Shown one piece after another: positions 54,349-62,371 of a DNA stretch of 64,000 bases (its first letter is position 1; every line of letters begins with the position of its first letter). This DNA is from an uncultured Rhizobium sp. (GTDB taxonomy: Bacteria > Pseudomonadota > Alphaproteobacteria > Rhizobiales > Rhizobiaceae): NCBI GenBank assembly GCA_945952415.1, contig CAMFIF010000016.1:29477-93476 (forward strand), given 5' to 3'. The notes under the pieces are model-generated. The model worked only from the letters and a program-made list of their open reading frames with translations, made no database searches and had not been told where the DNA came from. The translations under genes and the position numbers were made by a program.

Positions 54349-55299
54349 ATGCTGAAGAATTTCGCGCGCGCCGCAGCCTTTGCGGCCATCGGCCTCACGG
54401 CCGGTGTGGCGGGGGCTCAGGACGCCAAGACCATCGGCGTTTCCATTCCCGCAGCGGACCATGGCTGGACCGCGGGCGTCGTCTACCACGCCGAACGGGT
54501 GGCCGAACTGCTCCAGAAGGAGCATCCGGGCCTCAAGGTCGTGGTGAAGACCTCGCCCGATCCGGCAAGCCAGGCCAATGCGATCCAAGATCTGGAAACC
54601 CAGGGCCTCGATGCGCTGGTGATCCTGCCGACCGATCCCGATCCGCTCGTCAACGCCATCAAGGAAGTCAAGAGCAAGGGCACCTTCGTCGCCATCGTCG
54701 ACCGCGCGCCGAGCGTTATGGACGACACGGTCCGCGACCTCTATGTGGCAGGCAACAATCCGGCGCTGGGCGAAGTGGCCGGCAACTACATCAAGAACAC
54801 CACCCCGGATGCGGAAGTCGTGGTCATCCGCGGCCTGCCGATCCCGATCGACCAGCAGCGCCAGGACGGCTTCGACAAGGCGATTGCCGGCTCCAACGTC
54901 AAGGTTCTCGACCGCCAGTTCGGCAACTGGAACCGCGACGACGCCTTCAAGGTCATGCAGGACTACCTGACCAAGTTCCCGAAGATCGACGTGGTCTGGT
55001 GCCAGGATGACGACATGGCCGTGGGCGTGCTGCAGGCCATCGAACAGTCCGGCCGCACCGACATCAAGTATGTGGTCGGCGGCGCCGGTTCCAAGGACAT
55101 GATCAAGAAGGTTCAGGACGGCGACAAGATGATCCCGGTCGACGTGCTCTATCCGCCGGCAATGGTGGGTTCGGCCATGGAACTGACGGCAGCGGCCCTC
55201 TACAGCCAGGTTCCGGTCCGCGGCACCTACACGCTGGATGCGACGCTGGTCACGAAGGACAATGCGAAGGATTTCTACTTCCCGGACTCGCCCTTCTGA
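54349..55299 (+). CDS. Periplasmic sugar-binding protein
   Basis: 316 aa. A Sec signal with a basic start and hydrophobic core ends near residue 23 (VAGAQD). The mature part is a RbsB-type two-lobe binding protein: TIGVSIPAADHGWTAGVVYH, QANAIQDLETQGLDALVILP, VIRGLPIPIDQQRQDGFDKA. Aspartates and aromatic residues suggest a sugar or polyol. An mRNA hairpin after the stop may raise its level relative to downstream genes. Confidence 0.92.
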   Translation: MLKNFARAAAFAAIGLTAGVAGAQDAKTIGVSIPAADHGWTAGVVYHAERVAELLQKEHPGLKVVVKTSPDPASQANAIQDLETQGLDALVILPTDPDPLVNAIKEVKSKGTFVAIVDRAPSVMDDTVRDLYVAGNNPALGEVAGNYIKNTTPDAEVVVIRGLPIPIDQQRQDGFDKAIAGSNVKVLDRQFGNWNRDDAFKVMQDYLTKFPKIDVVWCQDDDMAVGVLQAIEQSGRTDIKYVVGGAGSKDMIKKVQDGDKMIPVDVLYPPAMVGSAMELTAAALYSQVPVRGTYTLDATLVTKDNAKDFYFPDSPF

Positions 55300-55318
55300 G
55301 CTTATAAATCGATTTAAG

Positions 55319-55341
55319 GGGAGCGCCTTCCGGGCGCTCCC
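55319..55341 (+). other. Intercistronic hairpin after the binding-protein gene
   Basis: GGGAGCGCC (55319-55327) pairs perfectly with GGCGCTCCC (55333-55341) around a TTCCG loop. No T-run follows, so it is probably an mRNA-stabilising or partial attenuation element that favours binding-protein expression over the downstream isomerase. Confidence 0.6.
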
Positions 55342-55375
55342 TGCAACTTGAACTCTTTGCCACGGGAGGAATGGC

Positions 55376-56428
55376 ATGAAGACGATCAAGGGACCGGCGC
55401 TTTTCCTGGCGCAGTTTGCAGGGGATGCCGCCCCCTTCAATTCCTGGAAGGATATTACCCGCTGGGCCGCCGATTGCGGCTACAAGGGCGTTCAGGTGCC
55501 GAGCTGGGATGGCCGGCTGATCGACCTGAAGAAGGCCGCCTCCTCGAAGGACTACTGCGACGAATTCGCCGGTGTAGCCCGCGAGAACGGCGTCGAGATC
55601 ACCGAACTGTCCACCCATCTGCAGGGCCAGCTGGTTGCCGTGCATCCGGCCTATGACGAAGCTTTTGACGGATTTGCCGCCCCCGAAGTGCGCGGCAATG
55701 CGAAGGCGCGGCAGGAATGGGCCGTCGAGCAGGTGAAGCTCTGCCTCACGGCCTCCAGAAATCTGGGGCTTACCGCCATGGCCTCCTTTTCCGGCGCGCT
55801 CGCCTGGCCGTTCATCTATCCCTGGCCGCAGCGCCCCGCAGGACTTGTCGAAACCGCCTTTGACGAACTGGCCCGCCGCTGGCGCCCGATCCTCGATCAT
55901 GCGGAGGACTGCGGGGTCGATGTCGCCTACGAGATCCATCCCGGCGAAGACCTGCATGACGGGGTGACCTTCGAGATGTTCCTCGAACGGGTCGGCAATC
56001 ACCGGCGCGCCAACATACTCTACGATCCCTCGCATTACGTGCTGCAATGCCTCGACTATCTCGACCACATCGACATCTATCACGAGCGGATCAAAATGTT
56101 CCATGTGAAGGATGCGGAGTTCAATCCCACGGGCCGGCAGGGCGTCTATGGCGGCTTCCAGTCCTGGGTGAACAGGGCCGGACGTTTCCGCTCGCCGGGC
56201 GACGGACAGGTGGATTTCGGCTCGATCTTCTCGAAGCTCACCGCCCATGATTTCGACGGCTGGGCCGTGGTTGAATGGGAATGCTGCCTGAAGCATCCGG
56301 AGGACGGCGCGCGGGAAGGGGCGGAATTCGTCCGCAGCCACATCATCCGCGTCACAGAAAAGGCCTTCGACGACTTTGCAGGCGCCGGCACCGACGAAGC
56401 AGCAAACCGGCGCATGCTGGGGATCTAG
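55376..56428 (+). CDS. Sugar phosphate isomerase/epimerase (TIM barrel)
   Basis: 350 aa of the xylose-isomerase-like TIM barrel family. Metal-binding residues are suggested by the Glu in EIHPGEDLHDG, the Asp/His of LYDPSHYV, and the HVKDAEFN segment. It lies in the sugar importer operon, 76 bases after the binding-protein gene, and likely acts on the imported sugar (for example a keto- or cyclitol intermediate). Its stop shares a CTAG with the convergent acetyltransferase. Product not specified by sequence. Confidence 0.85.
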   Translation: MKTIKGPALFLAQFAGDAAPFNSWKDITRWAADCGYKGVQVPSWDGRLIDLKKAASSKDYCDEFAGVARENGVEITELSTHLQGQLVAVHPAYDEAFDGFAAPEVRGNAKARQEWAVEQVKLCLTASRNLGLTAMASFSGALAWPFIYPWPQRPAGLVETAFDELARRWRPILDHAEDCGVDVAYEIHPGEDLHDGVTFEMFLERVGNHRRANILYDPSHYVLQCLDYLDHIDIYHERIKMFHVKDAEFNPTGRQGVYGGFQSWVNRAGRFRSPGDGQVDFGSIFSKLTAHDFDGWAVVEWECCLKHPEDGAREGAEFVRSHIIRVTEKAFDDFAGAGTDEAANRRMLGI

Positions 56429-57072
56429 CCTTGATGGCTGGCACGTCTCAACGCCGCCATGTCGCCGCTCTCGAGCGCGGCGACATGGGCCTCGATCCGC
56501 TCCAACGGCCAGTCCCACCAGGCGATTTCCAGAAGCTCGGCTATCGTTCGGTCATCAAACCGCTTGCGGATCGGATTTGCCGGATTCCCGCCAACGATGG
56601 TGTAGGGTTCGACATCGCGCGTGACGACCGAGGCGGCCGCGATGATGGCGCCGCTTCCGATCGTCACCCCCGGCATGATGATGGCGCCGTGGCCGATCCA
56701 AACATCATGACCGACGACCGTATCCCTGAAGGGCAGGCCCTGATAGCCGCCCGTGTTGGCAAGATCGAAGATCCTGAAGGGAAAGGTGGTGAAACCCGCC
56801 ATCGGATGATTTGCGGAACTGGTGATGAAATAGGAACCGCGCGCGATCTGTCCGAATTTACCGATGACAAGCTTTTCCGGGCTGAAGGGATAGGTATAGG
56901 GCGCGAGAATGCCCGCCGTTTCCTCCGGCCTGCCGGAATGGGTGAAATAGGTGTAATCGCCGACCTCGATGCGGGGATGGTCGATGACAGCATTGAGGTG
57001 GACGGTTTCGCGAACGATGCTTCCATCGGGAAGCGTGATGGGATGCGCCGCACGGGCGTCAAGAAAAGGCAT
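56425..57072 (-). CDS. Hexapeptide-repeat acetyltransferase (CatB/Vat-like)
   Basis: 215 aa left-handed beta-helix transferase. The catalytic histidine is in SSANHPMAGFTTFP, the pattern of xenobiotic acetyltransferases (VatD/CatB), and hexapeptide repeats are visible around VGHDVWIGHGAIIMPGVTIG. The ATG at 57072 is preferred since GGA is 7 bases before it; 57084 is also possible. Relatives acetylate chloramphenicol or streptogramins, but unspecified housekeeping members are common in soil bacteria, so resistance should not be assumed. Convergent with the isomerase gene, sharing CTAG as both stops. Confidence 0.85.
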   Translation of the reverse strand: MPFLDARAAHPITLPDGSIVRETVHLNAVIDHPRIEVGDYTYFTHSGRPEETAGILAPYTYPFSPEKLVIGKFGQIARGSYFITSSANHPMAGFTTFPFRIFDLANTGGYQGLPFRDTVVGHDVWIGHGAIIMPGVTIGSGAIIAAASVVTRDVEPYTIVGGNPANPIRKRFDDRTIAELLEIAWWDWPLERIEAHVAALESGDMAALRRASHQG

Positions 57073-57254
57073 GACTGGATCCATTCTGGGGGAGGGAAAA
57101 CAGGGCCCGGAGCCTTCGGGGCTCGGTCCTTGGTTCACGTGCCTCGCCGGGAGGCGGATCTCAGTTGTTCATTGCCAGGGCATCCTTCTTTCGAGGACTT
57201 CCAGAATAGTGGCTTCCCGGGACATACTCAAGACAGGAACAGGAGGAGAGATAT

Positions 57255-58424
57255 ATGGCAATCGAGGGAACGGTAGAAAAGCGGGAGCCACGCATCCGGC
57301 TCGGCATGGTCGGCGGCGGGTCCGGCGCCTTCATCGGCGCGGTGCATCGCATTGCCGCCCGCATCGACGATCATTACGAGCTGGTGGCGGGCGCGCTCTC
57401 GTCCACGCCGGAAAAATCCCGACAGTCAGGGGCCGAACTCGGCCTCGACCCCGCCCGGGCCTATGACGACTTCAAGTCCATGGCGATCCGCGAGGCGAAG
57501 CTGAAGAACGGCATCGAAGCGGTCGCGATCGTCACGCCCAACCATATGCATTATCCGGCCGCCAAGGAATTCCTGCGCCGCGGCATCCACGTCATCTGCG
57601 ACAAGCCGCTGACCTCCAATCTGGCGGATGCGAAGAAGCTCCTGAAGATCGCCCAGGAATCGGATGCGCTCTTCGTTCTCACGCATAACTATACCGGCTA
57701 CCCCATGGTGCGGCAGGCGCGCGAGATGGTGCGCAACGGCGAGCTCGGGGACATCCGCGTGGTCCAGGTCGAATATCCGCAGGACTGGCTTGCCGAGCCG
57801 ATCGAACAGACCGGCCAGAAGCAGGCTGCCTGGCGCACCGATCCGAAACAGTCGGGAGCTGGCGGCTCGACCGGCGATATCGGCACCCATGCCTATAATC
57901 TTGCCTCCTTCGTCACCGGTCTGGAGCTTGAGGAGCTGGCGGCGGACGTTCATACCTTCGTGCCGGGGCGTAAGCTCGATGACAATGCCCATGTCATGCT
58001 GCGCTTTGCGGGCGGGGCCAAGGGGATGCTCTGGTGCAGCCAGGTGGCGACCGGCAATGAAAACGGGCTGAAACTGCGTGTCTATGGCACCAAGGGCGGC
58101 ATTGAATGGGTGCAAGCCGACCCCAACTATCTCTGGTTCACCGAACTCGGCAAGCCGAAGCAGCTGATCACCCGCAACGGCGCGGGCGCGAATGCGGCGG
58201 CCGCCCGGGTGAGCCGGATTCCGAGCGGCCATCCGGAGGGCTATCTGGAAGGCTTCGCGACGATCTATACGGAGGCGGCACGCGCCATCCATGCGAAACG
58301 GCAGGGCCGTCCGGTGGATCCCGACGTGGTCTACCCGACCGCCGAAGATGGCGTGAAGGGCGTTGCCTTCGTGGAAGCCTGCATCGCCTCCTCGAAGCGG
58401 AACGGTGCCTGGGTCAAGCTCTGA
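57255..58424 (+). CDS. Gfo/Idh/MocA-family oxidoreductase
   Basis: 389 aa. N-terminal Rossmann domain: RLGMVGGGSGAFIGAVHR and the CDKPLTSN segment with the catalytic lysine of the EKP-type motif; the C-terminal domain has GSTGDIGTHAYNLASF with the conserved Asp/His pair. It oxidises a sugar or inositol-type substrate with NAD(P). The ATG follows AGGAGGAGAG. Probably acts with the isomerase and importer upstream; it has its own 182-base leader region. Confidence 0.88.
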   Translation: MAIEGTVEKREPRIRLGMVGGGSGAFIGAVHRIAARIDDHYELVAGALSSTPEKSRQSGAELGLDPARAYDDFKSMAIREAKLKNGIEAVAIVTPNHMHYPAAKEFLRRGIHVICDKPLTSNLADAKKLLKIAQESDALFVLTHNYTGYPMVRQAREMVRNGELGDIRVVQVEYPQDWLAEPIEQTGQKQAAWRTDPKQSGAGGSTGDIGTHAYNLASFVTGLELEELAADVHTFVPGRKLDDNAHVMLRFAGGAKGMLWCSQVATGNENGLKLRVYGTKGGIEWVQADPNYLWFTELGKPKQLITRNGAGANAAAARVSRIPSGHPEGYLEGFATIYTEAARAIHAKRQGRPVDPDVVYPTAEDGVKGVAFVEACIASSKRNGAWVKL

Positions 58425-58450
58425 CGGCACCCCGAGCCTTGCTTCCCGCC

Positions 58451-58482
58451 AAGCCGCCTGCCCGACCGGGCGGCGGCTTTTC
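58451..58482 (+). terminator. Terminator after the Gfo/Idh gene
   Basis: A long GC stem (AAGCCGCC and GCCCG pairing with CGGGC and GGCGGCTT, with one bulged base) is followed by TTTTCC. It lies 27 bases after the stop. Confidence 0.82.
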
Positions 58483-58578
58483 CTGTCCCCTGTCTGACGC
58501 AGCCAACAGTATTTGTTCTCCCGGCGGAACCATCCAATCCGAGACGCGTTCCCTCGCCTAGAGCGGCAGGAGTTTCAA

Positions 58579-58722
58579 ATGCGCAATAGCTGGATCTGGA
58601 TCTTGGTCATCGTGGTCGTCGTCCTCGGCGGCCTTTACATGAGCGGCATGATCGGGCGCCCCACCGGACCCGAGAACCAGCAGCCTGCCCCCCACGCCAT
58701 CGACCAGACCCCGGCGCAATAA
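58579..58722 (+). CDS. Tiny membrane protein (47 aa) before the PQQ dehydrogenase
   Basis: Single hydrophobic segment WIWILVIVVVVLGGLYMSGM at the N-terminus and a polar, proline-rich tail. AGGAG lies six bases before the ATG, giving good support for translation. It lies 83 bases before the GTG of the PQQ dehydrogenase. No known family; a small membrane partner or folding aid for the dehydrogenase is possible but unproven. Confidence 0.75.
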   Translation: MRNSWIWILVIVVVVLGGLYMSGMIGRPTGPENQQPAPHAIDQTPAQ

Positions 58723-58805
58723 TCCGCGCCCGCTCGTCGCTTTTCTGATCCAGCGCCGTTTCCCTGGGGATGCGGCGTTTGTCTCATTCACGAGGAGACC
58801 GTTTC

Positions 58806-61145
58806 GTGCTCATCACCCTCACCGCCATTCTCTTCCTTCTCATCGGGCTCCTTCTCGCCGGTGGTGGCGCCTGGCTTCTCGCCCTCGACGGAAGTCCCTT
58901 CTATCTCTTTGCGGGGGTGACGATGGTGGCAACGGCGGTGCTTCTCTTCCGCCGCAGCAGGCTGGCGCTCGCCACCCATGGTATCCTCATCGTTGTCGCC
59001 CTTGTCTGGGCGGTATCGGAAGTGGGCTTCGACTGGTGGCAGCTCGGCCCGCGCGGCGGACTCGTCATTCTTCTTGGCCTCTGGCTGCTGCTGCCGGCCA
59101 TTCGGCGGCGGCTCGGAAGCCCGGCCGCGCAGCTGGAAAACCGGCCTTCGGCTTCCGCCTGGGTTCTCGGAGCGCCCGTTCTGGTGTCGATCGTGATTGC
59201 GATCTATTCCATGTTTCAGGACCCCTATGAGGTGACCGGCACGCTGCCAAAGCCGGCGGCGGAGAATGCGGCCTTCGGGGGGAATGTGCCGGATGGCGAA
59301 TGGCATCAATATGGGCGCACCCCTTTCGGCCAGCGCTTCTCGCCGCTTGCCGACATCACGCCTGCCAATGTGGGCAAGCTGCAGGTGGCCTGGCAATACC
59401 AGACCGGCGACGTGAAGCGGCCGGAGGATGTGGGCGAAACCACCTATCAGGTAACGCCACTGAAGGTCGGAGACACGCTTTACATGTGCACGCCGCATAA
59501 TCTGGCGATCGCGCTCGATGCGCTGACCGGCAAGGAAAAATGGCGCTTCGACCCGAATGTCGGCCTCAATCCCGACCGGCAGCATCAGACCTGCCGCGGC
59601 GTGACCTATTACAAGGCGCCGGCTGCGACGGCCGGCAGCCCCTGTGCCGAACGGGTCTACCTGCCGACTTCCGATGCGCGGCTGATCGCGCTCGATGCGC
59701 ATAGCGGCAAGCTCTGCGAGGGCTTTGCCGACAAGGGCGTGCTCCATCTCGAACAGGGGATGAAGTACAATCCGGCGGGCTATTACTATTCCACGTCGCC
59801 GCCCGTCGCGGCCGCAGGCAAGCTGATCATCGGCGGCGCGGTGAACGACAATTATTCGACGCGGGAACAGTCGGGCGTGATCCGCGCCTTCGATATCGAG
59901 ACGGGTGCGCTGGTGTGGAACTGGGATTCCGGCAATCCCGACCAGACCGCGCCGCTACCGCCCGGCCAGACCTATACGATCAACTCTCCCAATGCCTGGT
60001 CGGTCCTCTCGGCCGATGAGGGGCTCGGCATGGTCTATGTGCCACTCGGCAACCAGGTGCCGGACCAGCTGGGCATGAACCGAAGCGCCAATGTGGAGAA
60101 ATTTTCCTCCTCCATCGTCGCTCTCGATCTCAATACGGGTGCCCTGAAATGGGTTCGCCAGACCGTGCATCACGATCTCTGGGACATGGACGTTCCGGCA
60201 CAGCCCGTGCTGTTCGATCTCAAGCGGCCCGATGGCACTGTTGTTCCTGCCCTTGTCGGCCCGACGAAACAGGGGGATCTCTATGTGCTCGACCGGCGGT
60301 CGGGCGAGCCGATCATTCCCGTAAAGGAAGTGCCCGCACCGGGTGGCGCCATTCCGGAAGACCGGACGGCACCGACGCAGCCGATTTCCGACCTCACCTT
60401 CTCTCCGCCGCCGCTGAAGGAAAGCGACATGTGGGGGCTGACCTTGCTCGACCAGCTCGCCTGCCGGATCGCCTTCCACACATATCGCTATGAGGGACGT
60501 TATACGCCGCCCTCGCTGCAGGGCACGATCGTCTATCCCGGCAATTTCGGCGTGTTCAACTGGGGCAGCGTGGCGGTGGATCCGGAACGGCAGATCCTCT
60601 TCGGCATGCCGACCTACCTCGCCTTTACCTCGAGGCTCGTTCCCGCAGCCGCCATTCCGCCGAAAGGGGCCGGCGAGAAGGGCAGCGAGCAGGGTCTCAA
60701 CCGCAATGAAGGCGCACCCTATGGCGTCTATATGGGCCCCTTCCTCAGCCCGCTCGGCATTCCCTGCCAGGCCCCGCCATGGGGCTATGTCACAGGCGTG
60801 GACCTGAACACGGGCAAGATGGTCTATCGTCACCGCAACGGCACGGTGGAAGACATGACGCCGCTGCACCTGCCCTTCCGTGTCGGTGTTCCCGGCATTG
60901 GCGGGCCGATGCTGACCCGGGGCGGCGTGGCCTTCCTGGGCGCTGCGGTCGACAATTATCTGCGCGCCTATGACGTGACGACCGGCCGGGTTCTGTGGGA
61001 AAGCCGCCTTCCCGCAGGCGGGCAGGCAACTCCGATGACCTACCGGGCCTCCGACGGGAAGCAGTATGTGGTGATGGTTGCCGGCGGGCACGGCTCCGTC
61101 GGCACCAAGCCCGGCGATTATGTGATTGCCTATCGCCTGCCCTAG
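58806..61145 (+). CDS. Membrane-bound PQQ-dependent dehydrogenase (glucose/quinate/shikimate family)
   Basis: 779 aa from the GTG at 58806, which has GAGGAG 8 bases before it. Residues 1 to ~140 form about five membrane segments, after which the periplasmic eight-bladed beta-propeller starts. Characteristic are GEWHQYGRTPFGQRFSPL and TPHNLAIALDALTGKEKWRF. It oxidises glucose or quinate/shikimate in the periplasm and passes electrons to ubiquinone. PQQ biosynthesis genes are not in the window. It is the mGDH type, with acidic residues for calcium not verified here. Confidence 0.93.
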   Translation: MLITLTAILFLLIGLLLAGGGAWLLALDGSPFYLFAGVTMVATAVLLFRRSRLALATHGILIVVALVWAVSEVGFDWWQLGPRGGLVILLGLWLLLPAIRRRLGSPAAQLENRPSASAWVLGAPVLVSIVIAIYSMFQDPYEVTGTLPKPAAENAAFGGNVPDGEWHQYGRTPFGQRFSPLADITPANVGKLQVAWQYQTGDVKRPEDVGETTYQVTPLKVGDTLYMCTPHNLAIALDALTGKEKWRFDPNVGLNPDRQHQTCRGVTYYKAPAATAGSPCAERVYLPTSDARLIALDAHSGKLCEGFADKGVLHLEQGMKYNPAGYYYSTSPPVAAAGKLIIGGAVNDNYSTREQSGVIRAFDIETGALVWNWDSGNPDQTAPLPPGQTYTINSPNAWSVLSADEGLGMVYVPLGNQVPDQLGMNRSANVEKFSSSIVALDLNTGALKWVRQTVHHDLWDMDVPAQPVLFDLKRPDGTVVPALVGPTKQGDLYVLDRRSGEPIIPVKEVPAPGGAIPEDRTAPTQPISDLTFSPPPLKESDMWGLTLLDQLACRIAFHTYRYEGRYTPPSLQGTIVYPGNFGVFNWGSVAVDPERQILFGMPTYLAFTSRLVPAAAIPPKGAGEKGSEQGLNRNEGAPYGVYMGPFLSPLGIPCQAPPWGYVTGVDLNTGKMVYRHRNGTVEDMTPLHLPFRVGVPGIGGPMLTRGGVAFLGAAVDNYLRAYDVTTGRVLWESRLPAGGQATPMTYRASDGKQYVVMVAGGHGSVGTKPGDYVIAYRLP

Positions 61146-61250
61146 GGGAGGCGACCGGAACCATTGCCGCTTTCGCGCATTCTGCGCTCACCCGTACGGC
61201 TCGCTTCATTTCCCCTGAAGGGCCGTTTGCATGAAGGGGATGGAGCAACC

Positions 61251-62336
61251 ATGAGCAAGAGCAGCAGACCCTATATCGCCGGCATCTTCTTCATCCTCGT
61301 GGTGCATTGCCTCTATCTCGGCAAGGAATTCCTGACCCCCGTCTTTCTCGCCTTCCTTCTCTCCACAACGCTCGCACCGGTGGTGCGGGCGCTCAGCCGA
61401 TGGCATATCCCGCCCGTGATTGCCGCCTCGCTCCTGATTGCGGGCTCCGCCTTTCTTTTCTTCCTGCTCGGCTACATCACCAGCGGGCCGATTGCCGCGA
61501 TGATCGCAGATGCACCGGAAATCGGGCATACGCTGAAGCTCAAGATGATCGGTCTTCGCCAGTCGCTGGAAGGGGCGCTGGAAGCGACCTCGCAGATCGA
61601 GAACGTGACGGCCGACATGAATGACGCGACGGCCCAGAAGGTGGTCGTCGCCCAGCCGGGCATCCTCTCCCGCGCGGCCGGCAATCTCATTTCCGCAGGC
61701 ACGACGATTGCCATCACCTTCGTGCTGTCGCTCTTCCTGCTCGCCTCGGGCAATCTGTTCTACCAGAAGATCGTGCAGTCCTTCTCCCGGCTCAGCGACA
61801 AGAAGAAGGTGCTTCGCATCGTCTACAATATCGAAGGGGAAATCAGCCGCTACCTGCTCACCATCACCATCATCAATATCATGGTGGGCGTTTTCATCGG
61901 GCTTGGTCTCTGGCTGATCGGTATCGAGAACCCGCTGGTCTGGGGGGTGCTCGCCTTTCTCCTCAACTATCTTCCCTATATCGGCGCGCTGATCTCGATC
62001 GTACTGGTGGGCATCATGTCGGTCGTCACATTCGACAATCTGCTCTACAGCCTGCTCGCGCCGGGCCTCATCCTGTTTTCCCATGTGGCGGAAGGGCAGT
62101 TTCTGACCCCGATGCTGGTCGGGCGGCGGATGGAGCTGAACGCGGTGGCCGTCTTCATTTCCATATCCTTCTGGTCCTGGCTATGGGGCTTCATCGGTGC
62201 GCTGATGGCGGTGCCGATCCTCGTCGTCATCAAGGTCATTGCCGACCATGTGGAAGGGCTGAAGCCGCTCGGCAATTTCCTCTCCGGCGACCATCCGCTG
62301 CTTGCGGACGCGCCGAGCAAGGCAGCGCGGGAATAG
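61251..62336 (+). CDS. AI-2E family transporter (PerM/TqsA-like)
   Basis: 361 aa with about eight membrane segments. The family markers are PVFLAFLLSTTLAPVVRAL at the start, NYLPYIGALISIVLVG, and the end FWSWLWGFIGALMAVPILVV. Members export small molecules (AI-2, or sodium/lithium-related), so the substrate is uncertain. The ATG at 61251 has GGAG 5 bases upstream; the frame is open back to 61164 without similarity. 105 bases after the PQQ dehydrogenase gene, and convergent with ftsK. Confidence 0.88.
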   Translation: MSKSSRPYIAGIFFILVVHCLYLGKEFLTPVFLAFLLSTTLAPVVRALSRWHIPPVIAASLLIAGSAFLFFLLGYITSGPIAAMIADAPEIGHTLKLKMIGLRQSLEGALEATSQIENVTADMNDATAQKVVVAQPGILSRAAGNLISAGTTIAITFVLSLFLLASGNLFYQKIVQSFSRLSDKKKVLRIVYNIEGEISRYLLTITIINIMVGVFIGLGLWLIGIENPLVWGVLAFLLNYLPYIGALISIVLVGIMSVVTFDNLLYSLLAPGLILFSHVAEGQFLTPMLVGRRMELNAVAVFISISFWSWLWGFIGALMAVPILVVIKVIADHVEGLKPLGNFLSGDHPLLADAPSKAARE

Positions 62337-62371
62337 GCCGCGCCCACCGGATACCATATAAGGTGGATGGA

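Noticed and set aside
56425..57072. Antibiotic-resistance acetyltransferase (Vat/CatB)
   Set aside because: The fold is right, but specificity cannot be read from sequence and the neighbourhood is sugar metabolism, so resistance is not claimed.
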